Shown here piece by piece: positions 34,944 through 46,881 of a DNA stretch of 64,000 bases (within the stretch, counting starts at the first letter, position 1; each line of letters starts with the position of its first letter). The position numbers and the translations under genes were made by a program. The stretch spans positions 59,134 through 123,133 of the forward strand of contig NW_017386134.1 of the NCBI RefSeq assembly GCF_000237925.1, in the 5' to 3' direction. The notes beneath the pieces are model-generated. The model saw only the letters and a program-made list of their open reading frames with translations, had not been told where the DNA came from and searched no databases. The DNA is from Schistosoma mansoni (lineage: Eukaryota; Platyhelminthes; Trematoda; Strigeidida; Schistosomatidae).

Positions 34944-35173
34944 ATGATCACACAAATATCGTTTCCATGATGGCATATGCTCTGTAGCTGGTGTCGATTC
35001 CAACAGCCAACAGTAGTAATGATAAGATAATACACTCTTCTTTCTGGCCGTCTCATCTTGTAATAGACCAGGAACACGTTGCATGCCAGTACCAGGTATT
35101 CCATTGACAAATGGAAAAAATATTCCATAAGTTACACTCTCGTAAAATATCAATGCGGACAATTTGTAATTTT
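34944..35173 (-). CDS. endoglycoceramidase (GH5), exon 2 (mid barrel)
   Basis: The minus strand reads LSALIFYESVTYGIFFP, then GTGMQRVPGLLQDETARKKS, VLSYHYYCWL and PSWKRYLCDH, closing at donor GTGAGAG in phase 0. FYExVT and SYHYYCW are hallmark strands of endoglycoceramidases, leading to the barrel part with the active-site Tyr/His region. The start is uncertain. A pyrimidine tract (TCTCTCTCCTTCTATCACTC) ends about 20 bases before the coding match, but no AG lies between it and the open frame; the nearest upstream AG is over 80 bases away, beyond an in-frame TAA. A non-AG acceptor, a sequence error or decay are all possible. The bases after 35162 are my estimate. Confidence 0.82.
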
Positions 35174-35753
35174 AAATGAGAATTAGAGTGATAGAAGGAG
35201 AGAGATGAAGAAGAAAAAAATGGTATATATATGTGTGTAGGTGTATGTAGAAAGACAGCAAGTTGAATTTTAAACAAACTAACCAAATGAATGCTTAGAA
35301 ACTTAACGCAATTATATAACACTAATCATTACTCCCTTTCTTCTTCTTCTTCACAATCATGGTCAGTTGGACAAATGAAAAAAAAAAGAATCAAACAAAT
35401 GTGTTCCAATATAAACCGGATCAATAATTATAAAAATTTGTTTATTTGTATTTTGTTCTACTACTACTACTGTTACTAGTAATAGTAATAATATACATTT
35501 TTAATGAAACATATTAATATAATGCAAAATAGTGATTACACGAGTAATGACTATTATAATGGTAACACATTTGTGCATTTTTCTTCATATATCAATGGGT
35601 ATGATAGGAAATAAGATGAAGAATGTGAATGAAAATACGTAATTAGATTTGACAGTTTGATGGGAAAGAAAAAAATTCCGGTATAATTTAAAAATCCTAT
35701 TTTCAACACGACAAATCGAAATTAAAATCATGGATTATTATGGTATACTCACC

Positions 35754-35818
35754 CATCAAGGGGCTCTGAGATACCATTTGATTTCATAATCAATGAAACA
35801 AATGCCCCCTCGATACTC
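35754..35818 (-). CDS. possible small exon of unknown affiliation
   Basis: The minus strand shows an AG, 65 open bases reading SIEGAFVSLIMKSNGISEPL, and a strong donor (GTGAGTATA). It lies between exons 1 and 2 of the endoglycoceramidase gene but does not resemble the residues missing there. It may belong to a nested or alternative transcript, or be chance. Confidence 0.2.
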
Positions 35819-35983
35819 TTAAATTTTTAATAGTTTTTCATCTGATCTCATTCCATGTTGTAAACAACTAAGATATGGCTTTAACTATTAATATTTTTAC
35901 TCACCATACATTTACATACAATCATATTCCACACTCATAAAGGAATTGAAGAACGAAAATGCATCGATGTACATACATATATC

Positions 35984-36183
35984 NNNNNNNNNNNNNNNNN
36001 NNNNNNNNNNNNNNNNNNNNNNNNNNNNNNNNNNNNNNNNNNNNNNNNNNNNNNNNNNNNNNNNNNNNNNNNNNNNNNNNNNNNNNNNNNNNNNNNNNNN
36101 NNNNNNNNNNNNNNNNNNNNNNNNNNNNNNNNNNNNNNNNNNNNNNNNNNNNNNNNNNNNNNNNNNNNNNNNNNNNNNNNNNN
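35984..36183. other. assembly gap (200 N)
   Basis: Run of exactly 200 N inside the first intron region of the endoglycoceramidase gene. Confidence 1.
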
Positions 36184-37449
36184 CACCTCCAACCACCATC
36201 TTACCTCAATATATATAGTGCAAGCAGTGTCGAGCCACCTAGACTGGTGGCCACATTGCAACTTGATCGATAGCATTCGATCAGCACTAAGAAGGACTTG
36301 ACACGCATGACATTGATCACCACCGAGTGATCAATCAATTGTGATTCTGATCTCTTGTTAAATTAAAGTAACGCTAGAAAGACAAGATATACTAAATAAC
36401 ATGGATTCATTATATTTCAAAGGTTCTCATCAGTTGGAAACGACTTGAATTTACATTATTACTCTAAAAATTCGTTTACACACAGTAATCAGTGGAGTTT
36501 AGTTTGAACTAGGATAAGAAACAAGAAGGGGAAACAACTTGTTCAACATAATGGGTAAGATCACTTTAGATCTTTATGTTGAATATAAAGTCATGAAAAT
36601 ATAGAAGTGAAGTTATCAATCATAATAAATAGGTAATAAATAAACATAAATGGCTAATAAATAAGTAATAATCAATATATGTATTTGACAAAGAATAAAA
36701 GTTAACATCCCGAGTGAATGTCATTGTCAGTTTTCATTTATGCATTAAAGAGATAATGTAATTAACTAACGTTAAAATAATATAAGACAGCTATATTACA
36801 ATGGAAATGAGAGGATTGCCATTTTTTCCTTCTGTATGCGAAGGTTAAATTGAAAGCCGCAAGAAAATAGATTGATGATAATTTATTAATATTAGTCAAA
36901 TCTTACCACTGATGCCTAGAATTGCAATCGGATAGTCTGTTTTGGAATATGTGCATACTGTGAAAATGGTCTCGACAAAGAGAGTATATAACAGGCTTGA
37001 TAAGCAGAGATGAATGGAGGGTAGCAGTGTAATGTAAAGCGCTCATTTCTCTCTATTTTAGATGTAGATGTATCAAAGAGTTAATGTTAAATAAACAAAA
37101 ACAATCAACAAATCGTTTTGATCATTGTAAATTCACCTTTTGGTGTTAGTTGTCATCATGGTAATAGAAAGTTTATGCTTGTCATCTACCTTCTAATATT
37201 CAGATATATGTTATTCCATGTCGCCATATGTTGGTTCTGGACGAGCAGAGATAGAAACGATAAGATGTCGGTTTATTTGCTTCAAAAAAGTATTTCATTG
37301 ATAACCATGGATACGATTGATAACATTCTTCTAGAATCTGATTGCCATTAGAATTACTCAAATACAGTTAATTTCGCATGAAAAGTATGAGTTATGTGAT
37401 AGCTGGTTATTATTGATCACAAGTTTAAATTTCATTTTGATTTAGGTTA

Positions 37450-37640
37450 TGAATTGACAGATGTTAGACAACCATTGAAAACCTTAAAACACAGGAAGGC
37501 CATTCGGTCCTGAATTTTGAATTCTCAACAGTGAGCATCAATGGTCCTGCAAGCGGGATGCGCACTGTTGAGGAATCACGTTTTAAGAGAAAACAGCTAA
37601 GGTTTTCAATGGCAGTTCAACATTGAACGGTTCAAGAACA
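37450..37640. repeat. two hammerhead SINE fragments head to head
   Basis: The left piece (37460-37548) is on the minus strand: its reverse complement holds ACTGTTGAGAATTC, GACCGAATGGCC and TTTTAAGGTTTTCAATGG, a degraded ribozyme with the SINE tail start. The right piece (37556-37612) is on the plus strand: GGGATGCGCACTGTTGAGGA and AAGGTTTTCAATGG. The two face each other and form a small inverted repeat. Both ribozymes are clearly dead. Confidence 0.6.
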
Positions 37641-39833
37641 AATTGACATGAAACTCAAAAAAAAATGATGTAAAATTGATCGCTTTATAGATTTGTATCA
37701 ATCAGCAAATTTCTGTTGTAACCAACGTAATCTCTGTTACAGTCGAAACCGCCATTAGAATAACCTAACAACAATGACTTTTTCCATCTTAGTCAATTAG
37801 GATGAGAGTTGAGTTTCTGTACCCATGTAACTTTTAAGCGAAATGATCAACATATTATGGGAACAGTTCAGCATGTACTTTTTTATAAGCATCAAACACT
37901 CTTAAGTCGAACCAGCAGAAGTGAAACTGGGATTGGTGAATGAATTGGAATTCCAAATTCCCTCAAAATTGAACGCATGTGATTCCATGGAGGAAACACT
38001 AAAAACTACTCAACAAAAAAGAACCTAGTTAAGTTCAATGTTAACTGTTCTAGAGAAATGTCAACGGACAAAATTTGAAATAAAAATAAATTAGTTGAAG
38101 GAATGCAATCTACAATCAATTAACAGTATTAACAGTATTTGGTCTTTCAGTTACGTATTAAACAACTGAATTCCCATTACACTAATGAAGTGAAGTTAGA
38201 CACTAAACATTTGGAAGATTAAAATATTTATTCCATCTAATCATGCCTAAAGAACTTATTGGTATGTTAGCAAGTAACGTTCATACATTGGTCGTATGTG
38301 AAATGAATCTAATTTGTCACTTAGGTTAATGATGACAACATGAGACATAAATTGAATACTCGAGTTGAGCAAAAACACAAACCAATCGCCATATTTAAAA
38401 AGTGACTCTTTATCAGAATGATTGAAAAAAATATATAAATATTACTGGTTGATATCGAGGTTTGTAGACATTTTACGAAATCGAATTACCGAAGTGTAGT
38501 TGGGCGTAACTCGCATTATTTTATTGCCCTATTTGATTGTGATAATGGTCATTCTAAGTAATGATTCCTAATGTAACAACACTTATTACTTGTAATGATG
38601 CTGGTTTTTGGCTGACAAATGGTCTATTTGTGAATTCAAACTTGGAAGCTATTTGTATCCTGATAATTTGAGTGATTTATTTCTTATTACTTAACCATAG
38701 ACCCCGATGATAGTAAAACCAGTGAAATCACATTATTCCTTCCAAGTAAGCTTTCAGAAAACAATATCACTTAAGTAAGTATCTGAATTTATCTAAACCT
38801 GTTCAGCTCCAGCTACTCGCCTTTCTTTATAGTTGGAAAAGCTTTTTCCTATTATTTTGTATTGTTTTCAATGGTGAAGTTAATACCTATTTATAATTAA
38901 AAATAAAATGATTACAAACATTGAAAGGATGCTTGAACAACCAAATTACCGTCTTTAAAAATTTGATAATGGGATCATGAAAGAATAACAGTTTACCATA
39001 ATGCTCATGGATTGCATGTTCGTGTCTGTGCAAGTTCCTTGGTGTGAATTACTGAGATGTTACAATATTAAACCGTTCAGTGATAGTTTTTTAGTTACTT
39101 GTGGAAATAATTTTCGGAAAATACACTGTTAGATACACGTTTGAATCAATTTTTTATATTTGACCAGGATATTGTAACTCAGAAGCCACCATAAATGTTG
39201 AGTTTTTGGTATAGATACTATAATTATAATATTGTAATCCGAAAATAACTCTGTCACAACTCTTATGAAGTTAGGTTTCAAGGTATTCTGGATTTGGTGA
39301 GTAATCTGCGATTTTTACTTCGATAAATGAACAAGCGCGACTTGCTTCAAACAAAACTAACTGGAATTCTTTAGGCGTAGACCGATGTAAAAGTAATAAA
39401 AGAGAATTAGTCCAGACAGATACAAAATGGAAACTCATTGCTGAACTGTTGAACTCAGTATTCTAATATTTACTGAACTCGGAGACTACAACGAAGTCAG
39501 AGTTAACTTTAACTACTATATACGTGCTTCGAGTGTTTTGAATGTCATGATTTTCTAAGTTTTGGCAATCCCAAAACCACTATATGTTACATTATTGATG
39601 AGGTCAAAAAGAATGAAAAAAATCTTTATTCCTCGTTAACATCTAAACTCTGAATGCTCTATCCTAATGCTTCAAGCCTACAGTATCAATGTCACTGACC
39701 GATGTTAGTTAAGTGGTTACTTCAATTTAGTCTAAAGTTCAATCTTCGTTCTAATAATACATGATATCATCTCTTCGAGCTAATAATATCATTCATTTGA
39801 ATAATATGGGCTGAATCATCAAATCCTCTAATA

Positions 39834-40082
39834 GTGATTCACGAGAATAACACTGAAGGGAAGAAAAAAGAACTATGTAACAAAACCAAATCAATTATGA
39901 ACCCTAAGAGTAAGCCTGAAAAGTCAATATACGCTTGCTCTGAATGTAGAGAAAATGGCTTACCATTTACTTCCAATTCTATTTTAATTAATTTTGAAGG
40001 AATTTATTTTTTTAAAAACCTTAATCACATTCCATCAATTTTAATGCTTATGACAGTTGCTGAATTTTTGTCTAATTATTAA
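39834..40082 (+). CDS. possible small exon or gene, unknown
   Basis: An 82-codon open frame that starts just after CCTCTAATAG and reads hydrophilic first (NNTEGKKKELCNKTKS), then ACSECRENGLPF with a CxxC pair, and ends with a hydrophobic stretch (IPSILMLMTVAEFL) before TAA. The amino-acid make-up is more protein-like than that of its neighbours, but no family is recognised. It lies within the intron of the minus-strand endoglycoceramidase gene. Confidence 0.25.
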   Translation: MIHENNTEGKKKELCNKTKSIMNPKSKPEKSIYACSECRENGLPFTSNSILINFEGIYFFKNLNHIPSILMLMTVAEFLSNY

Positions 40083-40825
40083 TATCCAGGTTAGAAATAT
40101 GTTATCAATTATTGTTGTAAGTCAACGTTAGCTTTTCTGAATAAGGTTTCAACTCTTAGTTTACCTAGAACCTGAACTTAGGTGAGGAATTCATGAAAAA
40201 CAAACAGTTGAAACATAGTTAATTCTAAAATTATCTATCTCAACAATATGTCAACAAGGAGAGTGGATTGAAAATCATCTGAATGATTGATTGATTACTT
40301 TGAGTTACTCTCATTCCTTAAAATAAATCAAGAAAAGTGAGTGCTGATTCATGAAGAATAATTCCGTTTAGTAAAAATAATATTCAATCATATTGACTGA
40401 ATTGACCTTGATGTAAAAGAAATATGTAAACTATTTGAATGACATACCGACGTTCTAATGTAAACTCATTGTAGAGGTGATACGACATGAAGTTACCACA
40501 TATTTCTGTATTAGTTTATCATAAAAGCATGTGCACTTTTAAAAATGAAAATATGCGCACTGATGTCCACATTGACGTGATATATTTTAATTAGGATTTA
40601 GAATGATAATTTAAGTGGACTGATAAAAGGGTGACAAGTAAAAACCTGGTTGATTTACAAAACAATAAGCATCCAACGACTTGAATATCAATTGATTTGA
40701 ATGAATTCATTGCAAGTAAAAACAAAATCTCCAGTCAAATCAAAAGACTCGAAATAATGAAGGAAGCATTATGATAAAAATGTTCAAAAGCAATACTAGT
40801 AAACTCTTGTACACTTGTCACTTAC

Positions 40826-41588
40826 TAGGCAAAACAAGAAATGGATTTAAATAAAAATTTCCAGGTGGTGGTTCATTTATCAAATCATAACCTAAAACGT
40901 TATATTTCTTCCCGAAACGATCAGTTGTTATCCTCCAATATTCTGCAAAATAATTCCATAATCCTGAAACATTTTTATATATACTTTCAAATGCATGTGC
41001 ACTTTCATATGTGGCGTAGGTTAAAAACCAGGCACTTTGACTTGGATCTTTCGTTAATGGCCAAGGGTATTGGAATAAATAGGGTGGTCGCTTTATTTTA
41101 TCCATAAACCAATTAGGCACAGCATCAATTGCACCGAGACGTTTTGATAATCCATCTTGATGCAAGTCAATGATAATATAAACTCCATATAATCCAGCAT
41201 TGTCGATAATTTTTTCAATAATATCTATATACTCTAGACTGGTCTCATTTTCATGTGGTTTTAATGCTATCCAGCTGAATCCTAAGCGTATAACATTGAT
41301 TCCCCAATCTCGAAGTACTTTGAATGTATGAGGGTCAAGTAATTTTGGAATGTAAAATGGTGTGACTTTATGCACACAATTGATACCATGAAATAGTTTA
41401 ATAAATCCATTTGAATCAACAAAGTAACCAGTATCATCGTCAATGGTCACTTTTCCACTAGCTTCTGAATATAAGACTTTTAATAATAATAATATCATTA
41501 TCCATGACAAGCGTAAGAGTGTGTTCACTGGAGTGTTATTAGAATCTCTAAAACGTTCAAGTTGTTTTGAAGATCTTGTCAATCTCAT
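40826..41588 (-). CDS. endoglycoceramidase (GH5), exon 1 (N-terminus and acid/base)
   Basis: The exon opens with ATG at 41586-41588 and runs 254 codons to a donor GTAAGTG (40819-40825, phase 1). A basic N-terminus precedes a hydrophobic segment (about residues 27-42, LSWIMILLLLKVLYSE), read as signal peptide or signal anchor. The GH5 barrel then begins: GFIKLFHGINCVHK (61-74), the conserved Arg in INVIRLGFSW (97-106), IIIDLHQDGLS (138-148) and the acid/base Glu239 in YDLINEPPPG. DLHQD and the NEP context match endoglycoceramidases, which cut the bond between the oligosaccharide and ceramide of glycosphingolipids. The enzyme would be lumenal or secreted. This exon is intact. Exons 2-4 follow at lower coordinates. 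Confidence 0.92.
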
Positions 41589-42188
41589 TGAAATAAATAA
41601 AAATTCCTTTTAAATTCACAAGGACAATGTATTTTGTTAGGGTTTAACAGCTAATAGTTGTAAATGAGAAATATGTACTCAGTAATTTATTGCCAAGAGT
41701 TTTTTATCAGTTATTAACTAAAATTTAATTTTTAGGATATTTTGTGAAACACTAAATTTTAATAAATCTGTATCTACGAATGGATAGTATGAGCATATGG
41801 ATTATGTACAAGTAATTTTATAATCACTGATGGGAGTGAATATAAATATGGTTTATATTAGATATTTGAGTCAATTGAGACCACTAAAAATGGTTACAGT
41901 TTATTATGAATCATTTATTAGAATGGTCTAATTGGTCCTATGTATATATGTCACACTAACCTTGAATGTTTCAGGGCTGTTTCCAAATGATTTATCAAGT
42001 TATCATTGGATTAAAATTATTTAAAAGTAATAGTTGGCTGATGATTCAATTTTCAGTAGTTGTTCTACATTTTACAAGTATTTTGAAGCTGAAAGTTGAA
42101 GCAATGTCTACAAATTATAGATCATATTCAATCGTTATCAATGGTCATCTTAGTGTTAATTGGTTAACTACTGTACTGTACAAAAGAA

Positions 42189-42388
42189 NNNNNNNNNNNN
42201 NNNNNNNNNNNNNNNNNNNNNNNNNNNNNNNNNNNNNNNNNNNNNNNNNNNNNNNNNNNNNNNNNNNNNNNNNNNNNNNNNNNNNNNNNNNNNNNNNNNN
42301 NNNNNNNNNNNNNNNNNNNNNNNNNNNNNNNNNNNNNNNNNNNNNNNNNNNNNNNNNNNNNNNNNNNNNNNNNNNNNNNNNNNNNNNN
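42189..42388. other. assembly gap (200 N)
   Basis: Run of exactly 200 N. Its flanks match points 3.6 kb apart in the original tract (24.36 and 28.0 kb), so the true size may differ or the copy may have lost that part. Confidence 1.
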
Positions 42389-43811
42389 TGATTGTGGATA
42401 TGTACGACTGAACGATTTCAACTGTATGAGAGAGAAGAAATTACGAAGCGAAACAATGTATTGCAATAATGTGAAATGCATATGTAAGGTAATCAATTTG
42501 AAGACAGTGTAGATCATAACCTGATAACTTAATAACCAAAGGAAGTAAGGAAGATTTAGAGAGATATACTAGGATGAAATAGTTATTCATATATTTCTTA
42601 AAGAACCATGATTAACTAATTTTATCACACCTGACATAAAGGAATAACCAAACACTAATAACTAGCTAATTATATGATAACTGCAAGAAGTAAAATGGCC
42701 CTTCTGAAATTAATATCTCTACTGAAATGGAGTAAGCTGTTAATATTTTTCGACCAGATGTTTTTGCTCATAAGCTTACTTTAGAACCCTATCATAAACG
42801 AGATTTCAAAAAACGATCAGAGGCAAACTGAATTCTTCGATTCACTTGTTACTTTACTGTTCTTTGGTTAATAGAGTGTTATTATTAATGACTAACTTTC
42901 TCGAATTGTTTTCAAGAGATGGGTTATCGTAACCTGATGATAGAAACACATTCACTAAGCACAGCTGATGATCGTGTTATGCTGGCGGTGAACGAAAGTC
43001 TGATAATTCCTAATACTAGAGTTTTCCGAAGTTATCTCAAGTCAAACAAACGTGGAAGGCAAATAATATATAATTGTAAATATGAGCAATAATATGTATT
43101 AAACAGTTAAAAGAAGGTAGTTCAGAAGAGAAAATCAGTGATCGAACGCTCACACGATCTCGTTTCGTGAATATTAGTGAACTAAGAAATAAATGTGATA
43201 TTATTTCTGGAGTGAAACCAAAGACCAGACGAAATGGGTACAAATGGTACAACTCAAAAACTTTCATCCCGATAACTAATACTCCTCAATCATGCTTCAT
43301 TGTCGTACATTTTATAAGGTTGATTGTCCTACTAAGTCGACTTCCTCAACAGTTTACGAAAGCTTTTGATATCACCAACTCACGAAATCTCTTAACTTAT
43401 CCGTATACATCATCTTAGAAATTTGTTTGTTATAAAGTAGATGATTGACCATGTGGTTGTGGACAGTTGAAATTAATCGATCACAGATATGTGTGTTTAG
43501 GCAAAAGACATTTATTTTAGTAATTCATAAGTGCCTATTACTAGTTATCACAATTTGCATATCAAATCATAGTGTTTACATTTTCGTTCCTAGATTACTC
43601 TACAGTACTTTTATTAAGTTCAGTTACGGTGTTGCATTCATCCTAATCAGTTCATCATTTATTAAGGACACAATAAACATTTATCCATATAAGTTGTAAC
43701 TATCATTTGTATTTTCAATGAAATATTCACGGCTTCGTCTAACATTATACATTCTGTATATGCAGACCACAAATGGAAACTCGAACTAAACAAATTTGTC
43801 GATTTTGTTTG

Positions 43812-44126
43812 TGTTATAATTGTATCTTGCTATATAAACGACCCAGCTATTCATATTGCTTAGTATTCTTATACGATGACACTCGACAAGACCCCAAAAT
43901 CAGAACACGTTGAACAGGAATGAAATTGTATTCAAAATAATAATAGTAAGTGAACAGCAATCACTAGTTTGAATAACGTTCATATATTTATAGCATATAC
44001 ATAAGAAGCTTCTAGATTTTTCTCCAATAATATGCCAGGGCTGATCAGTTTAGAATTAGCCAATCAGCGCGCAGCAACACAATCATTCATGAAACAGGCT
44101 TAAATCCAATCTATATCCCAATAACA
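43812..44126 (+). mobile_element. solo LTR with target-site duplication
   Basis: Fossil. 315 bases with inverted ends TGTTAT...ATAACA and a TATATAAA promoter-like site, flanked by GTTTG (43807-43811) and GTCTG (44127-44131), a 5-bp target duplication with one change. The equivalent site in the original tract (near 33.79 kb) is empty and carries a single GTTTG, so it inserted after the duplication. LTR class; the family is not determined. Confidence 0.75.
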
Positions 44127-45586
44127 GTCTGTAACAATCAATGTTTTACAAGTTGGTGTGAATAACAGAATGGATTTGGGCGTCCTTTGTATCTGTCGAT
44201 GCAATAATCAGATTAGAATTCCACTTGAATTCATAAACTAGGGATTTTGTCAACAAACAACATATGTACATTTGTATGCAAAATCCTATGGTGTTTGTGA
44301 ATAGGTTTTAATAGGTAAATGAGATTAATGAAACCTACAAAACAAATGTTCTTACTTTGAAAGTTAACATAAAATACATATTAATTCAATACTTCTATTT
44401 CCACTTCCACTGTTAGTTTGACTATTTGACTATATCTTAAGAATACTAAGATGACAGAATTCATAGTTATCATGGCTTTATAGAATTATTCGTCAGTGTT
44501 GTTTATTCATCTACGCCCAATTTCAGACACACCCATTGCTATAACGTTTGCCAGTTACGATGATTCATAGAACATAAATGTTACTAATTTATAGAAGGAA
44601 TGTAGAAATTTCTCATCTTATTTGACTTGTTTTAATCAATTACAAAATACACTATGGTTCTAACAATTTTCCAAAGTTATTCATCATGTTGTTTACTGAG
44701 AGTATTTCCATGGTGAAAAAATAAATAATTAGGTTAATGGTAATTGATAAACATGAGCAAGTCAATGGGTGTTTTTCAATCAATTCCAAGTAAATAAATT
44801 CTGAAGTATATAAATGTTTTGATGTTGCTTTCATTATTGGTATTGTTTTATTAATAATATTATCATTTCTATCTTTGGTAGTGAATATTTTCTTTGTGAA
44901 CGGCTTGGTTTCCATTGAGGATCAGCAACAATGAATGTATGGCCTAAACCTAGAAATCAATGATCGAATATTTCGTCCTACAGCGGAACACCTCATTCAC
45001 AATTATGACAGTTCTTGGAGCACAAACTTGCAAACCTGAAGGTGAGAGATAAAAATGTAGATCTCTGAGATAAAAAACAACTTACCAAATATTATTGTTC
45101 AGTTAATTCACAATGGCGCTTGATGATCATGCAATGTCATAGATGATAAATATCTCACCGTTTGTCTATCTGAACCCCAGTGGTAACGACTTCTCATTCG
45201 GATCTAACAATGTTTCTTGGTGTGCTACGTGGTTTCACAAACAAAAATGAGAAAAAGTACTTGTTTGAGTCCACTCTATTTTCTTATACAACGTTTACAT
45301 ATCTAATCAGCGTACTGAAAGTAATCAACTATAAAAATGAGACATCTGAGATAATAACTCCATACATCTGCATAGATGAGAGATAATTTGGATTCGAAAT
45401 TTCTGTCAAGGACCAACAAACCAAAACCAACAGACAACTCTTTTCATAAATCATCCAGTATCTCAATAGCAATAATAAGCTTGTCAGAGATAAACAGTGT
45501 GAAACATTTCAGAATTACGGCTAAACAGGTGTTCATGGTCTACGGGATTCGAGTGGTCGATCAATCAATTTTAATATCATGATAGA

Positions 45587-46160
45587 AGGCAATCAAGTAA
45601 GCGAACTGCTCTTTAAGATGTCAGCTCAAAATAGTTCTCGTATTATTTATTCATTCATCAATCGTGTTCTGATAAACGGAAAATGGAATAGAACGTTTAA
45701 CAAAGCAGTTGATACATGAATTAAACATTTAGCAGACTAAAATTTTAGTTGAATGTTAAATAACGGTTATTCATAAGTTTTTTTCAAAATTTACATTCAA
45801 GAGCATAAAGACTCTATCATTTGTACTCATTCATCAGAATATCAAACGAATATCTGACAGATCGGATTAGCTTTAAAGTTAAACGTTGTTTACTATCATT
45901 TATTCCAGTAGCTAACTGACAACCCAGTTCACCGATCCAATCAGCTTCATTTTGGCTGTAAGGCTAAGAAAACTTCAAGAAATACTAGTTTGTAATGTTA
46001 TGAGATAACAATCAAATTGCTGAGTATACTTCCATCGTGCAATTTTATTTGCCAGGATTTTCGTGCCACTGAAGTCATGGAATGATGCCGAAATCCATAG
46101 GTTTAAATGAATAACGAATGTTTACTTGATTTTCCTGTCATTATATTTCAGTTGGTCATT
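45587..46160. repeat. dispersed repeat, copy 2 (partner at 9057-9640)
   Basis: Aligns with 9057-9640 in order, for example TCAGCTCAAAATAGTT, TTATTTATTCATTCATCAAT, CTAACTGACAACCCAGTTC and TTTAAATGAATAACGAATG. It is followed almost at once by an LTR-element end. Confidence 0.75.
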
Positions 46161-46229
46161 TCATTTAGTCATCCCCAGTGGATTCTCCATTCAATGAGAG
46201 TAATATGTTTTAAATGTCATATTAATTGT

Positions 46230-46865
46230 AATTTGGAGATATGAGGATCCAACATTGTTTGGTGGGGGAGGATGAAGTCGGCAAATGCAGTCTGCATACC
46301 TACCCCAAATCTTCAAAAAAAAGGGGGAGGTGTTGAGTCGGCTTCCGGAGAACTCTAACAGAGCCTCCAGAGGTTCATAAAGAGCCCCAAACAATCAGCG
46401 ATTAATTAGAAGTTGTGTGAAGTTATGTTACTAAAACAACGAGATCCTAATTGGTTGATTAACACACTGCTACTATGTTTAGCAGTATTCTAGAACTTTC
46501 GGTAAAACAAAAGGTCTCTTAATTTACTATAAAATCCCTGTATTTTCTGTACATAAAGGAACCCTGTAGTAAAGTGCTTCCAAAACACTTTGTGCCTTTT
46601 CCTTGATCTTCAAGCCGGTGTATAGTTCTAGCACGGGGGTACGGAACTACTCTAGGGAAACGAATATAGCGTTCACGCGTTAGCCAGACGTTCTTGCAAA
46701 TTTGATTGAGAACGATCAAATGAGAAGTGTACTACAGAGAATGTTATCATTCACGGAAAACGAAATGGTATTTTCGGACTGATCAAATGACGAGTATATA
46801 ACACCACTAACCTTATTGATCGAAGTTTAATAAAATTGTGATACTTTGACTTAATTCTTACCACA
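46230..46865 (+). mobile_element. LTR-retroelement 3' end: purine tract plus LTR
   Basis: Fossil. A polypurine tract (AAAAAAAAGGGGGAGG) at 46315-46330 directly precedes an LTR start (TGTTGAGTCGGCTTCCGG). Inside the LTR are a TATA-like ACTATAAAATCCC near 46524 and an AATAAAA signal near 46830. The right boundary is not sharp; about 46865 is a guess. The composition and start suggest the BEL/Pao (Sinbad-like) group, but this is uncertain. The internal coding region is missing. Confidence 0.55.
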
Positions 46866-46881
46866 TGGCTTCGTAAATACT

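Larger units (their letters stand above)
35174..40825 (-). other. intron 1 region of the endoglycoceramidase gene (one exon not found)
   Basis: The family has about 45-60 residues between NPFLVLP (end of exon 1, phase 1) and LIFYE (exon 2) that are not found in either exon. The missing exon should be here on the minus strand and may lie in the gap at 35984-36183. Simple CTT and TACTAC runs are at 35338-35352 and 35459-35490. No other gene is certain. Confidence 0.5.
41966..44806 (-). pseudogene. partial duplicate of the endoglycoceramidase 3' end
   Basis: From 42389 to 43511 the sequence matches exon 4 start plus intron (28002-29125) with few differences; the exon part shows LKSFSRTYPQS and then enters a gap. 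At 43510 it jumps to the equivalent of 33133, skipping about 4 kb of the original that contains exon 3. It then continues to 44806 (equivalent of 34471), before exon 2. Left of the gap, 42085-42188 matches 24234-24365. So a tract of the gene's last part sits upstream of its own first exon, lacks exon 3 and cannot make an enzyme. Confidence 0.85.

Noticed and set aside
44806-44930. Short hydrophobic plus-strand peptide (FIIGIVLLIILSFLSLVV) as a membrane exon
   Set aside because: No acceptor, an in-frame stop just upstream, and a T-rich strand that yields hydrophobic peptides by chance.
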